Positions 1 to 6,406 are shown, counted from the stretch's first letter. The stretch: DNA of 14,027 nt from CAZGVW01 sp964529265 (GCA_964529265.1 CAZGVW010000091.1:1-14027); one strand, 5' to 3'. The notes: generated by a model from the sequence alone, not told the origin. Made by a program: numbers and translations.

Positions 1-291
1 GCCCGCCGCGGCGACGGTGATGGCGCGCTTCACGCCCTCCTGCCCGCGGACTTCGGCGAAATCCACGGGCGCGGAGGCGGCGCGGATGAGCCCGGCGACG
101 TCAACCGGCGGCAGCGGCTCGATCTCGATCGCGCCGTTGAGGAGCGCGACGACTTCGTTCAGCGTGCGCGCGCCGCGGGATTCGATGCCGTCCACCACGG
201 CGGCTTCCGAGGCGTTCTCCGCGGGGACGATGACGCCCTGCATGCCGATGCGCCGCGCGAGCATGGCCATCGCGATGACGCCCTTCACGGG
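1..291 (-). CDS. ComM/YifB-family Mg-chelatase-like AAA+ ATPase, fragment (edge-cut; N-terminal domain apparently missing)
   Basis: Read on the minus strand, this stretch matches the junction between the N-terminal domain and the ATPase domain of the ComM/YifB family. Visible are RPVKGVIAMAMLARR, then GVIVPAENASEAAVVDGI, a LNEVVALLNG helix, and DFAEVRGQEGVKRAITVAAAG, which normally leads into the Walker A loop; that loop lies beyond position 1. Family members are AAA+ ATPases of about 500 residues; ComM acts as a branch-migration helicase in natural transformation. The roughly 130 residues that normally come before RPVKG are not recognisable. The frame stays open up to 453, but its translation there is Arg/Pro/Gly-rich and unlike the family, apart from a lone in-frame LDG. 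The first in-frame ATG is at 270 and a GTG lies at 287. It may be a truncated or decayed gene. The family call is firm, the start is not. Confidence 0.7.
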
Positions 292-343
292 TCGCTTTCG
301 CCCTCGCCGCGATGCATCTTCCGGGCCATCCAGGCGCGCGGGC

Positions 344-373
344 GGCCGAGCCCGCCCGCCGCGGGGCTCGGCC
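344..373. repeat. Strong GC-rich inverted repeat between divergent genes
   Basis: GGCCGAGCCC at 344-353 is perfectly complementary to GGGCTCGGCC at 364-373, with a 10-base loop. Neither side is followed by a T-run, so it is not a standard intrinsic terminator. It lies between the ComM-like fragment (minus) and the B12/GTPase fusion gene (plus), upstream of that gene's candidate -10 box. Its role is unknown. Confidence 0.6.
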
Positions 374-416
374 CTCGTGTCAGAATCGGCGCGGGCCCGC
401 GTGCGTGCTTTTCCCC

Positions 417-422
417 TAGAAT
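417..422 (+). promoter_or_regulatory. Candidate -10 box (TAGAAT) for the B12-binding/GTPase gene
   Basis: TAGAAT follows a short pyrimidine run (CTTTTCCCC) in otherwise very GC-rich sequence. It lies 50 bases before the chosen ATG at 473, which would give a leader of about 43 bases. No clear -35 box is seen. Confidence 0.35.
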
Positions 423-472
423 GGCCCGCCGCGCGGTCGGACGCCGTGCCCGCTCATGCCGTGAATCCCGCG

Positions 473-1633
473 ATGACCACCGCCATCCACATCCCGACCA
501 CCGAGTTCGAGAAGAAGGATCGCTGCGGCGACCTCGACCACCGTCCGCGCGTCCTCCTCGGCAAAATGGGCCTCGACGGCCACGACCGCGGCGCCAAGGT
601 CATCGCCCGTGCCCTGCGCGATTCCGGCGCCCACGTCATCTATTCCGGCCTCTGGCAGACGCCCATGTCCCTCGCCATCGCCGCCCGCGATGAAGACTGC
701 GACGTCGTCGCGGCGTCGATGATGAGCAACTCCCACCTCGTCCTCGGCCCGAGGCTGCTCGATGCCCTCAAAACCGTCGGAAGGCCCGATCTCCCCGTCC
801 ACATGGGCGGAATCCTGCCGCAGGAGGATGTCCCCACCCTCCGCGAACTCGGCGTGAAGCGCATCTTCACCACCGGCGTCGGCCTGAACGACATCGTCGA
901 AGCCGCGCGCAGCGAGACGAAGCCCTACTCGGAGCGCATCGCCGGCGCAAGCCACGTCGCCCAACTCGCCCGCGATATCTCCCTCACGCACCTCGGCCGC
1001 GCCATCCGCAAGGACGCCCCCCGCCGCCGGCCGAAGCGCATCATCGGCGTCACCGGCGCCCCCGGCGCGGGCAAGTCCACGCTCGTCGCGCAACTCGCCT
1101 CCGAATGGACGCGCCGCGCCCAGCAGAACGGCCAATCCGCCCGCGTCGCCGTCGTCGCGTTCGATCCCAAGTCCCCCATCACCGGCGGCGCACTGCTCGG
1201 CGATCGCCTTCGCGTCGATTTCAACACGCTGGGCGAGGCCGTCTTCTACCGCTCCCTCGCGATCTCAGGCGAAGACTACTCGTCCCTCGACGGCATCCTC
1301 CACCTCATCGGCGGCTGCCCCGGCGGCGACGCCGGCCCCTTCGACCTCGTTTTCGTCGAGACCGTTGGCGCCGGCCAGAATGAGACGAAGATCCGCCAGC
1401 ACGTCGATATGACCGCCGTCGTCCTCACCCCCGGCATGGGCGACGCCGTTCAGATGGATAAGGCCGGCATCCTCGAAATCGCGGATATCTTTGTCTGCAA
1501 CAAGGCCGATCACCCCGGCGAGAATGAACTCGTCCGCGATCTCCGCGATATCGCCGCCCGCCGCCCCATCGTCGAAACCGTCGCAACCCGCGGCGAAGGC
1601 GTGCCCGACCTCCTCACCGCGCTCGCCGGCTGA
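473..1633 (+). CDS. Fused cobalamin-binding domain and MeaB/ArgK-type G-protein chaperone (IcmF N-terminal half, no mutase domain)
   Basis: A 386-residue cytosolic protein. Residues about 24-145 form a B12-binding domain of the methylmalonyl-CoA mutase type, with DGHDRG at 35-40 (the DxHxxG motif whose His binds cobalt) and HMGG at 110-113. Residues about 188-384 form a MeaB-type GTPase: Walker A GAPGAGKST (195-203), DPKSPITGGALLGDR (231-245), ETVGAGQNE (296-304) and NKAD (343-346). MeaB proteins load and protect adenosylcobalamin on acyl-CoA mutases. In IcmF the same two domains precede a mutase domain, which is absent here. The protein ends soon after the last G-motif, so MeaB's C-terminal dimerisation arm is also missing. 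The ATG at 473 is chosen because homology begins soon after; an in-frame GTG lies at 461. No SD is visible. The longer in-frame upstream extension is antisense to the ComM fragment and is rejected. The PP2C gene follows after 44 bases. No partner mutase is in the window. Confidence 0.88.
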   Translation: MTTAIHIPTTEFEKKDRCGDLDHRPRVLLGKMGLDGHDRGAKVIARALRDSGAHVIYSGLWQTPMSLAIAARDEDCDVVAASMMSNSHLVLGPRLLDALKTVGRPDLPVHMGGILPQEDVPTLRELGVKRIFTTGVGLNDIVEAARSETKPYSERIAGASHVAQLARDISLTHLGRAIRKDAPRRRPKRIIGVTGAPGAGKSTLVAQLASEWTRRAQQNGQSARVAVVAFDPKSPITGGALLGDRLRVDFNTLGEAVFYRSLAISGEDYSSLDGILHLIGGCPGGDAGPFDLVFVETVGAGQNETKIRQHVDMTAVVLTPGMGDAVQMDKAGILEIADIFVCNKADHPGENELVRDLRDIAARRPIVETVATRGEGVPDLLTALAG

Positions 1634-1677
1634 CTTTCAGGCGTATCCTCCGCCGCCGCGCGGCATCCAAGTCGCGC

Positions 1678-2736
1678 ATGCTTTCGAACCTCATCGCCAT
1701 GTCCGCCCTCGCCCCCTCCATCCCGCACACCGGCGGCGCGGAGCACGCCTCCGCCCACGCCATGCAGTGCATGGAGATCTGGGGCGGCAACCGCTCCATC
1801 GAAAACGCCGTCTCCATGCCCGGCCTCGACGCATGGGTCTACAGCCGCCCCTTCGGCGACGATATCGGCGGCGGCGACGTGCACTACGTCTCCAGTTGCG
1901 CCACCGGGCGCATCTCGCGCATCCTCGTCGCCGATGTCAGCGGCCACGGCGCCGCGGTTGATCGCATCGCCGTCAACCTCCGCCGCCTCATGGGCCGCCA
2001 CGCCAACTACATCGATCAGACCAAGTTCGTCCGAGCCCTCAACCGCCAGTTCTCCGAACTCGCCGATGGCGGCGAGTTCGCGACCGCCCTCGTCGCCACC
2101 TACTGGGCGCCAACCGATTACCTCACCCTCTGCAACGCCGGCCACCCGCGCCCCCTCCGCCGCAGCGCCCGCACCGGCGAATGGGCGCCCCTCGCGCTCG
2201 AAGAGCGCGCAAACGACTCTGCCGCGAATCGCGACGCCGAAATCACCAACCTCCCCCTCGGCATCCTCGAGCCCACCGCCTACGAGCAGTTCGGCGTCCG
2301 CCTCCGCAAGGGCGACCTCATCCTCCTCTACACCGATGCGCTCATCGAAGCCGCGGCGCCCGATGGCCGCCGCCTCGGCGAATCCGGCCTCCTCCACATC
2401 CTCCACTCCCTGAATGGCGACACCCACGAAGTGCTGGAGCAACTCCTCGCCGTCGTCGCCGACTTCCGCGGCGGCGCGCCCCCGGATGATGACCTCACCG
2501 CCATCCTCCTCCGCCACAACGGCGCCCGTCCGCCCCGGATGACTCCCCTCGCCTGGGCCAGCGCCTTCCGCCGTTTCCTCGCCCTCTCCCTGGAATCCCT
2601 CCGGGGCCACGCCCGGGCGACCCCGTGGCCGGAACTCCGAATCGCCGCTTTTGGGGCCTTCTGGGGCCGCCTCAACAACCGCTGGGGCGACCCCCCGAGG
2701 CCGGATGGCCCCGGACCCGCCTCCGACGACCAATAG
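1678..2736 (+). CDS. PP2C-type serine/threonine phosphatase (SpoIIE/RsbU family)
   Basis: A 352-residue predicted cytosolic phosphatase. Metal-site motifs of the SpoIIE/RsbU branch are visible in order: GDDIGGGD (60-67), ADVSGHG (85-91), FATALVATY (134-142), NAGHPRPL (153-160), LLYTDALIEA (216-225) and PDDDLTAILL (269-278). Such enzymes usually dephosphorylate anti-anti-sigma (STAS) proteins or similar partners. There is no N-terminal sensor domain; instead residues 30-58 carry a CMEIWGGNRS...GLDAWVYSRPF block that I associate with planctomycete PP2C proteins. After the catalytic domain comes a tail of about 70 residues, first hydrophobic and basic, then Pro/Asp-rich, with no family I recognise. 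The start is uncertain: ATG 1678 has no SD, and a second ATG lies at 1699. A TATCCT box at 1644-1649 could give it its own promoter, or it may be cotranscribed with the gene 44 bases upstream. No STAS or anti-sigma gene is nearby, so the target is unknown. Confidence 0.88.
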   Translation: MLSNLIAMSALAPSIPHTGGAEHASAHAMQCMEIWGGNRSIENAVSMPGLDAWVYSRPFGDDIGGGDVHYVSSCATGRISRILVADVSGHGAAVDRIAVNLRRLMGRHANYIDQTKFVRALNRQFSELADGGEFATALVATYWAPTDYLTLCNAGHPRPLRRSARTGEWAPLALEERANDSAANRDAEITNLPLGILEPTAYEQFGVRLRKGDLILLYTDALIEAAAPDGRRLGESGLLHILHSLNGDTHEVLEQLLAVVADFRGGAPPDDDLTAILLRHNGARPPRMTPLAWASAFRRFLALSLESLRGHARATPWPELRIAAFGAFWGRLNNRWGDPPRPDGPGPASDDQ

Positions 2737-2796
2737 GCCCCCCCATTCCCCCTGTTCAGGTAGGTCTTGCCCAGGTGTCCGCCCCCTGTCTTGCTT

Positions 2797-2824
2797 TTGT
2801 TAGCCATTTATGGCAGGATATTCG
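2797..2824 (+). promoter_or_regulatory. Possible sigma70-like promoter for the DUF1579 gene
   Basis: TTGTTA (2797-2802) and TATTCG (2819-2824) are separated by 16 bases, in a local AT-rich island inside the 178-base gap. It would give a leader of about 85 bases before the ATG at 2915. This is weak evidence from base composition and spacing only. Confidence 0.3.
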
Positions 2825-2914
2825 GACGCACTGACCCCGCGGCCGGTCCCCGCGCCTGGTTGGCGATGGCGGCCGCGAGGGCTGACACGAGACACCACAA
2901 CGAAAGGGATTCAC

Positions 2915-3535
2915 ATGAACGGCAAGGCTCTCTCTGTCTTCGGCGCTTCGTTCGTCTGTTGCTGCGGTCTGCTCGCCGGCACCGTCGTCGCGCAGCACGG
3001 CGATAAGAAGGACCACAAGGACCACGGCCAGACGTCCGCTCACGAGATGTCCATGGCCACCCCCACCGAGCACCACAAGAAACTGCAGCCGATGGTGGGC
3101 AACTGGGACATCCAGTGGAAGATGTTCGACCCCGCGTCCGCGACCGAGCCGACCCTGGGCACGGCGACCGCCAAGATTGAATGGATCAATGATGGAAACT
3201 TCCTGATGGAGGAGACCACGGGCCCGGGCATGGCCCCCGGCACGACGTTCAAGGGCATCGGCATCACCGGCTACGACACCTTCAAGAACAAGTACGTCTC
3301 GACGTGGTGCGATAACATGACCCACTCCATCATGATGTCCACCGGATCCTTCGACAGCGCAAAGAAAACGCTCACCATGGTCGGCGAGGGCGTCAACCCC
3401 GGCACGGGCCAGCCCATGAAGACGAAGTGGATCATGGACATCTCCAAGCCCGCGACCATGACCGCTGTTGCATACCACTACATGCCCACGGGCGAAGAGT
3501 TCAAGGCCATGGAGTTCACCTACACGCGCAAGTAA
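2915..3535 (+). CDS. Exported DUF1579 family protein
   Basis: A 206-residue protein with a signal peptide: Lys4, a hydrophobic core at about 6-25, and a likely cut after TVVA (26). Residues 28-48 are rich in His, Lys and Asp (for example HGDKKDHKDHG) and may bind metal. The rest fits DUF1579 (function unknown): HHKKLQPMVGNWDIQW at 53-68, an FKGIGITGYDTFKNKY core, a TWCDNMTHS stretch, and later strands ending in FTYTRK. This family is common in planctomycetes and is presumed to act in the periplasm; I do not assign a reaction. ATG 2915 is chosen because AAAGGG lies 6 bases upstream and the signal peptide begins there. An in-frame ATG at 2810 would add 35 residues unlike a signal peptide. It is probably monocistronic, with an upstream AT-rich promoter candidate and an intrinsic terminator at 3583. 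Confidence 0.85.
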   Translation: MNGKALSVFGASFVCCCGLLAGTVVAQHGDKKDHKDHGQTSAHEMSMATPTEHHKKLQPMVGNWDIQWKMFDPASATEPTLGTATAKIEWINDGNFLMEETTGPGMAPGTTFKGIGITGYDTFKNKYVSTWCDNMTHSIMMSTGSFDSAKKTLTMVGEGVNPGTGQPMKTKWIMDISKPATMTAVAYHYMPTGEEFKAMEFTYTRK

Positions 3536-3582
3536 TCGCTCCGCGGCCGATTCGATCTCGGCCGCCGCCTGACTCATCGAAC

Positions 3583-3618
3583 GAAGGCTCCGCGCACCGC
3601 GCGCGGGGCCTTCTTCTC
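3583..3618 (+). terminator. Intrinsic terminator after the DUF1579 gene
   Basis: GAAGGCTCCGCGC (3583-3595) pairs with GCGCGGGGCCTTC (3601-3613), with one G-T wobble and a 5-base loop, followed by the T-rich stretch TTCTC. It begins 48 bases after the stop codon. The stem is strong; the T-tract is imperfect. Confidence 0.8.
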
Positions 3619-3678
3619 GTTGCGCATCGCCGTTCTCATCACCTCGCTCGCTCCGTCCCATCGCCCACGGCCATCCCC

Positions 3679-3684
3679 TACAAT
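3679..3684 (+). promoter_or_regulatory. -10-like box TACAAT placed for a leaderless transcript
   Basis: TACAAT lies 8 bases before the ATG at 3693. Transcription would therefore begin at or next to the start codon. There is no SD before the gene and no convincing -35 box. The same arrangement recurs at three other genes in the window. Confidence 0.6.
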
Positions 3685-3692
3685 CTCCCCCC

Positions 3693-4754
3693 ATGCGCGC
3701 CGTCGTCATCACAAAGCAGACTCCCGGCGGCCCCGTCGCGCCCGCGATCAGCGCCGTCGAGGATTGGCCCGAGCCCGGCAAGCCCGGCCCCGGACAGGCT
3801 TTGCTGCGCACACTCTGCTCCGCCCTCAACCACATGGATCTCTGGGTCGGCATGGGCATCCCCGGCGTCGAACTCGCCTACCCACGCGTCTCGGGGTGCG
3901 ATGCCTGCGCCGTCGTCGAATCCGTCGGCGATGGCGTCGATCGCGCCTGGCTCGGCCGCCGCGTCATCGTCAACGCCAAGTACGACCTTCCCCTGCGCAA
4001 CCACCCGGATGACTCCCCCGACAGCACCCTCATCCCCAACTACGAACTCATCGGCGAGCACACCCACGGCATGCACTGCGAGCGCTTCCTGGCGCCCGTC
4101 TCCAATCTGGCGCCTGTCGGCGATATCGCCGATCCCCCCGCGGCGGCCGCCTTCGGACTCACCTTCCTCACCGCCTATTCCATGATGTGCACCAAGGGCG
4201 CGCTCCGCCCCGGCCAGAGCGTCCTCATCCCCGGCATCGGCGGCGGCGTCTCCACCGCGGCTCTCGCCATCGCGAAGTGGATGGCCTGCCCCGCCGCGGT
4301 CACCAGCCGACACGAGTGGAAACTCGAAAAGGCCGGCGCCTTCGGCGCCGATCTCACCGTGCTCGACGCCGGCCAGGATTGGTCGAAGGAAGTGCGCGCC
4401 TGGACCAACAAGCGCGGCGTGGACATGGCCGTGGACACCGTGGGCAAGGCCACGCACCTCTCGTGCATCAAGTCCCTCGCCCGCGGCGGCGCATACGTCA
4501 CCGCCGGCAACACCAGCGGGCCCGATGCGACCACCGACCTCGCCCGCATCTTCTGGAATCAACTCCGCATCCTCGGCAGCACGATGGGCGGCAACGCGGA
4601 GTTCCGTGAACTCGCCGCGCTCTTCCGCGCCGGCGCCCTCGCGCCCGTCGTGGATTCCGTGATGGATTGGCGTGACGGCCGCAAAGCGTGGGACCGACTC
4701 GAGAACGAAGGGCAGATGGGCAAGATCGTCCTGAAATGGCAGGGGGGATCATGA
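3693..4754 (+). CDS. Medium-chain dehydrogenase/reductase (quinone-oxidoreductase/zinc-binding dehydrogenase type)
   Basis: A 353-residue cytosolic NAD(P)-dependent oxidoreductase of the MDR superfamily. It shows the GroES-like N-terminal domain (CSALNHMDLWVG, 42-53; YPRVSGCDACAVVESVG, 63-79), a Rossmann domain with the glycine motif IPGIGGGVSTAAL (179-191), and the C-terminal WNQLRILGSTMGGNAEF block (288-304) typical of zinc-binding dehydrogenase-like enzymes. The segment at about 95-125, where relatives carry the four-Cys structural zinc loop, has no Cys (KYDLPLRNHPDDSPDS), so structural zinc is probably lost. The usual catalytic zinc Cys is also replaced in the NHMDLW motif. The substrate cannot be told from the sequence. 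The gene has no SD and a TACAAT box 8 bases before the ATG. Its stop overlaps the start of the next gene as ATGA. Confidence 0.87.
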   Translation: MRAVVITKQTPGGPVAPAISAVEDWPEPGKPGPGQALLRTLCSALNHMDLWVGMGIPGVELAYPRVSGCDACAVVESVGDGVDRAWLGRRVIVNAKYDLPLRNHPDDSPDSTLIPNYELIGEHTHGMHCERFLAPVSNLAPVGDIADPPAAAAFGLTFLTAYSMMCTKGALRPGQSVLIPGIGGGVSTAALAIAKWMACPAAVTSRHEWKLEKAGAFGADLTVLDAGQDWSKEVRAWTNKRGVDMAVDTVGKATHLSCIKSLARGGAYVTAGNTSGPDATTDLARIFWNQLRILGSTMGGNAEFRELAALFRAGALAPVVDSVMDWRDGRKAWDRLENEGQMGKIVLKWQGGS

Positions 4755-5416
4755 TCACAAGCACGTCCGGACTGTGCGCAATCGTTCTCTTCGCCGGCTC
4801 CGTCGCGGATGCCCGGGAGATTGTGAGCGCGATCGGCGACTTGGATGGCTTCACGCACGGTGATTCGGCGGACACTCCACCTCGATCAAGCGAGTTGCTC
4901 GCTGCGCTCGGCGCCATTGGCGAGACGAGTCCCCAGGACTTGGATAGTGTCATGCCGAACTCGCTCGTCGCATACTCGCACCTCTTCGACCTCGAAGCGG
5001 GAGAGTCGGTCGTGTCTGCAACACTGGAGGTGGGTGTTCGAACGGGAACGGCCACCGTTGCCACCGACTTCCTCGCGCTGGACCGCAATATCACCGCGGA
5101 AATCAACTGGGGCGTCGCCTTTGGCCCACGCGCAGTGCTTGCGGATCTGCTCGGCGATCCACCAACCATTGAATCCAGCTTCGCAGTGGTGATCGACTTG
5201 GGCGCAGTCATGATGCGCGACTCTGAGGCGGAGCCGCCGCAACTGCGAAATCTGCTCAATCAGCTTCACGACGGCATATTCAATGTCATCCTTGCAGATG
5301 ATTCCGGGGTGGACTATTCGATTCTTCGAGTGCAGACGATCCCGGCGGCGCCGGTTTGGCTCGGATTGGGATCGGCCGCACTCGTTTGGCGGAGGGCGCG
5401 TCCGTCGGCGCCGTAA
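4751..5416 (+). CDS. Exported protein of unknown function with a PEP-CTERM-like C-terminal sorting tail
   Basis: A 221-residue protein. Residues 1-22 look like a signal peptide (hydrophobic ICAIVLF-type core, likely cut after ADA). The mature part (about 23-195) seems beta-rich and ends with DGIFNVILADDSGVDYSILR, a style often seen before sorting signals in planctomycete exported proteins. The tail IPAAPVWLGLGSAALVWRRA (197-216) has the order Pro-rich motif, hydrophobic helix, Arg cluster, as in PEP-CTERM/exosortase substrates, although the motif is not canonical PEP. I do not recognise the body domain. ATG 4751 is chosen because it starts the signal peptide, is preceded by AGGGGG, and overlaps the oxidoreductase stop as ATGA, suggesting coupled translation. 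Codon use looks less biased towards C-ending codons than in its neighbours. FabI follows after 18 bases. The exosortase itself is not in the window. Confidence 0.75.
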   Translation: MITSTSGLCAIVLFAGSVADAREIVSAIGDLDGFTHGDSADTPPRSSELLAALGAIGETSPQDLDSVMPNSLVAYSHLFDLEAGESVVSATLEVGVRTGTATVATDFLALDRNITAEINWGVAFGPRAVLADLLGDPPTIESSFAVVIDLGAVMMRDSEAEPPQLRNLLNQLHDGIFNVILADDSGVDYSILRVQTIPAAPVWLGLGSAALVWRRARPSAP

Positions 5417-5434
5417 CTCTCACTGGAACAAGGC

Positions 5435-6220
5435 ATGTCACTGCTCCTGAACAAGACCGGCCTCGTCTTCGGCGTCGCCAACGATCGCTCATACGCCTGG
5501 CACATCGCCAAGGCCCTCATCGATCATGGCGCGCGCTGCGCCTTCACAGCGCTTCCCGGCGAGAAAAACGAGCGCCGCACCTCCAAGGCCGTCGAGGCCC
5601 TCGGCCTCTCCGATTTCTGGCTCCGCCCCTGCGACGCCGCGAAGGATGAGGACCTCGACGCCCTCTTCGACGCCTACGTCAAGGACCACAAGCGCCTCGA
5701 TTTCGTCATCCACTCCATCGCCTTCGCCGATCGCGAGTGGCTCGCCCCCGGCAAGTTCACCGAGACGCCCCGCGCGGCTTACCTCTCCGCCGTCGATATC
5801 TCCGCCTACACGCTCATCGCCATGGCCCGGCGCGCCCGCGGGCCGATGGGCGATTCCGGCGGCGGCTCGATCCTCGGCATGTCCTATTACGGCTCGGAGA
5901 AAGTCGTCCCCGGCTACAACGTCATGGGCGTCGCCAAGGCGGCCCTGGAGTGCACCGCGCGTTACCTCGCCGCCGAACTCGGCGAGCGCAACATCCGCGT
6001 GAACACCATCTCCGGCGGCCCCCTCCGCACACTCGCCTCATCCGCAGTGGGGGGGATCGGCGACATGCTCGAGCACACCCCCGCCCGCGCCCCGCTCCGC
6101 CGCAACATCGAAGGCCACGAAGTCGGCGGCGCCGCCGTCTGGCTCGTGAGCGACCTCGCGAGCGGCGTCACCGGCGAAAACATCTACGTCGATTGCGGCG
6201 TCAACACCATCGGCGTGTGA
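5435..6220 (+). CDS. fabI: Enoyl-[acyl-carrier-protein] reductase, FabI type
   Basis: A 261-residue cytosolic short-chain dehydrogenase, the usual FabI length. It reduces trans-2-enoyl-ACP to acyl-ACP with NAD(P)H in the last step of each fatty-acid elongation cycle. Visible are the FabI cofactor motif GVANDRSYAWHIAKAL (13-28), HSIAFADR (93-100), and the catalytic Tyr-x6-Lys set, with Tyr151, Tyr161 and Lys168 in YNVMGVAK. Further on are ISGGPLRTLASS (192-203), where FabI usually has a similar GP-TL loop, and GENIYVDCGVNT at the end. It lies 18 bases after the exported-protein gene and may share its transcript. No clear SD is seen: an AAGG run ends only one base before the ATG. Downstream are palindromic repeats that could end the transcript. 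Confidence 0.95.
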   Translation: MSLLLNKTGLVFGVANDRSYAWHIAKALIDHGARCAFTALPGEKNERRTSKAVEALGLSDFWLRPCDAAKDEDLDALFDAYVKDHKRLDFVIHSIAFADREWLAPGKFTETPRAAYLSAVDISAYTLIAMARRARGPMGDSGGGSILGMSYYGSEKVVPGYNVMGVAKAALECTARYLAAELGERNIRVNTISGGPLRTLASSAVGGIGDMLEHTPARAPLRRNIEGHEVGGAAVWLVSDLASGVTGENIYVDCGVNTIGV

Positions 6221-6243
6221 GCGCACGGATGCGGCGCACGGAT

Positions 6244-6316
6244 CGTGCCCGCTCTCCGGTAGGGGCACGCCCACCGTGCCCGCTTTCCGGTAGGGGCACG
6301 GCCCAGCCGTGCCCGC
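6244..6316. repeat. Tandem palindromic repeats (two full units plus a partial) between convergent genes
   Basis: Two near-identical 26-base units, 6244-6269 and 6275-6300, each run CGTGCCC, a GCTYTCCGGTAG-like centre, then GGGCACG. They differ by one base and repeat with a 31-base period; a partial third copy (CGTGCCCGC) is at 6308-6316. Each unit can fold on itself, or the end of one can pair with the start of the next: GGGCACGG (6294-6301) with CCGTGCCC (6307-6314), loop 5. The array begins 24 bases after the fabI stop and lies between the fabI and rmlB ends, so it may act as a two-way terminator or be a REP-like intergenic element. Confidence 0.8.
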
Positions 6317-6378
6317 GAACGCAGAACAGGCGCACTTCCCACGCGCGCCGCCCGATTCCTGCTCCCTTCCCCCCTCCG

Positions 6379-6406
6379 CTATTGCCTATTCCCTATTCCC
6401 TACCGC
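6379..6406. repeat. Seven-base tandem repeat overlapping the end of rmlB
   Basis: Four consecutive heptamers on the plus strand read CTATTGC, CTATTCC, CTATTCC, CTACCGC (6379-6406). On the minus strand the array supplies the last residues of RmlB and its TAG stop at 6386-6388. The rest of the 6317-6378 gap is pyrimidine-rich and shows nothing else. Confidence 0.75.

Noticed and set aside
17..472. A 152-codon in-frame extension of the B12/GTPase protein
   Set aside because: It is antisense to the ComM-like fragment and low in complexity; homology begins just after the ATG at 473.
416..1135. A 239-codon minus-strand frame opposite the B12/GTPase gene
   Set aside because: No recognisable motif, different frame from the ComM fragment, and antisense to a clear gene.
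1510..2733. A 407-codon minus-strand frame opposite the PP2C gene and the end of the B12/GTPase gene
   Set aside because: Low-complexity Gly/Ala/Glu translation; antisense shadow of genes with clear motifs.
2810..2914. A 35-codon upstream extension of the DUF1579 protein
   Set aside because: It would bury the signal peptide; the ATG at 2915 has an SD-like site.
2756..3859. A 367-codon minus-strand frame opposite the DUF1579 gene and the start of the oxidoreductase
   Set aside because: Spans a strong plus-strand terminator and has no family signature.
6244..6316. A possible small CRISPR array
   Set aside because: Units are palindromic with spacers of only 5-7 bases and no cas genes nearby; it fits an intergenic palindromic repeat instead.
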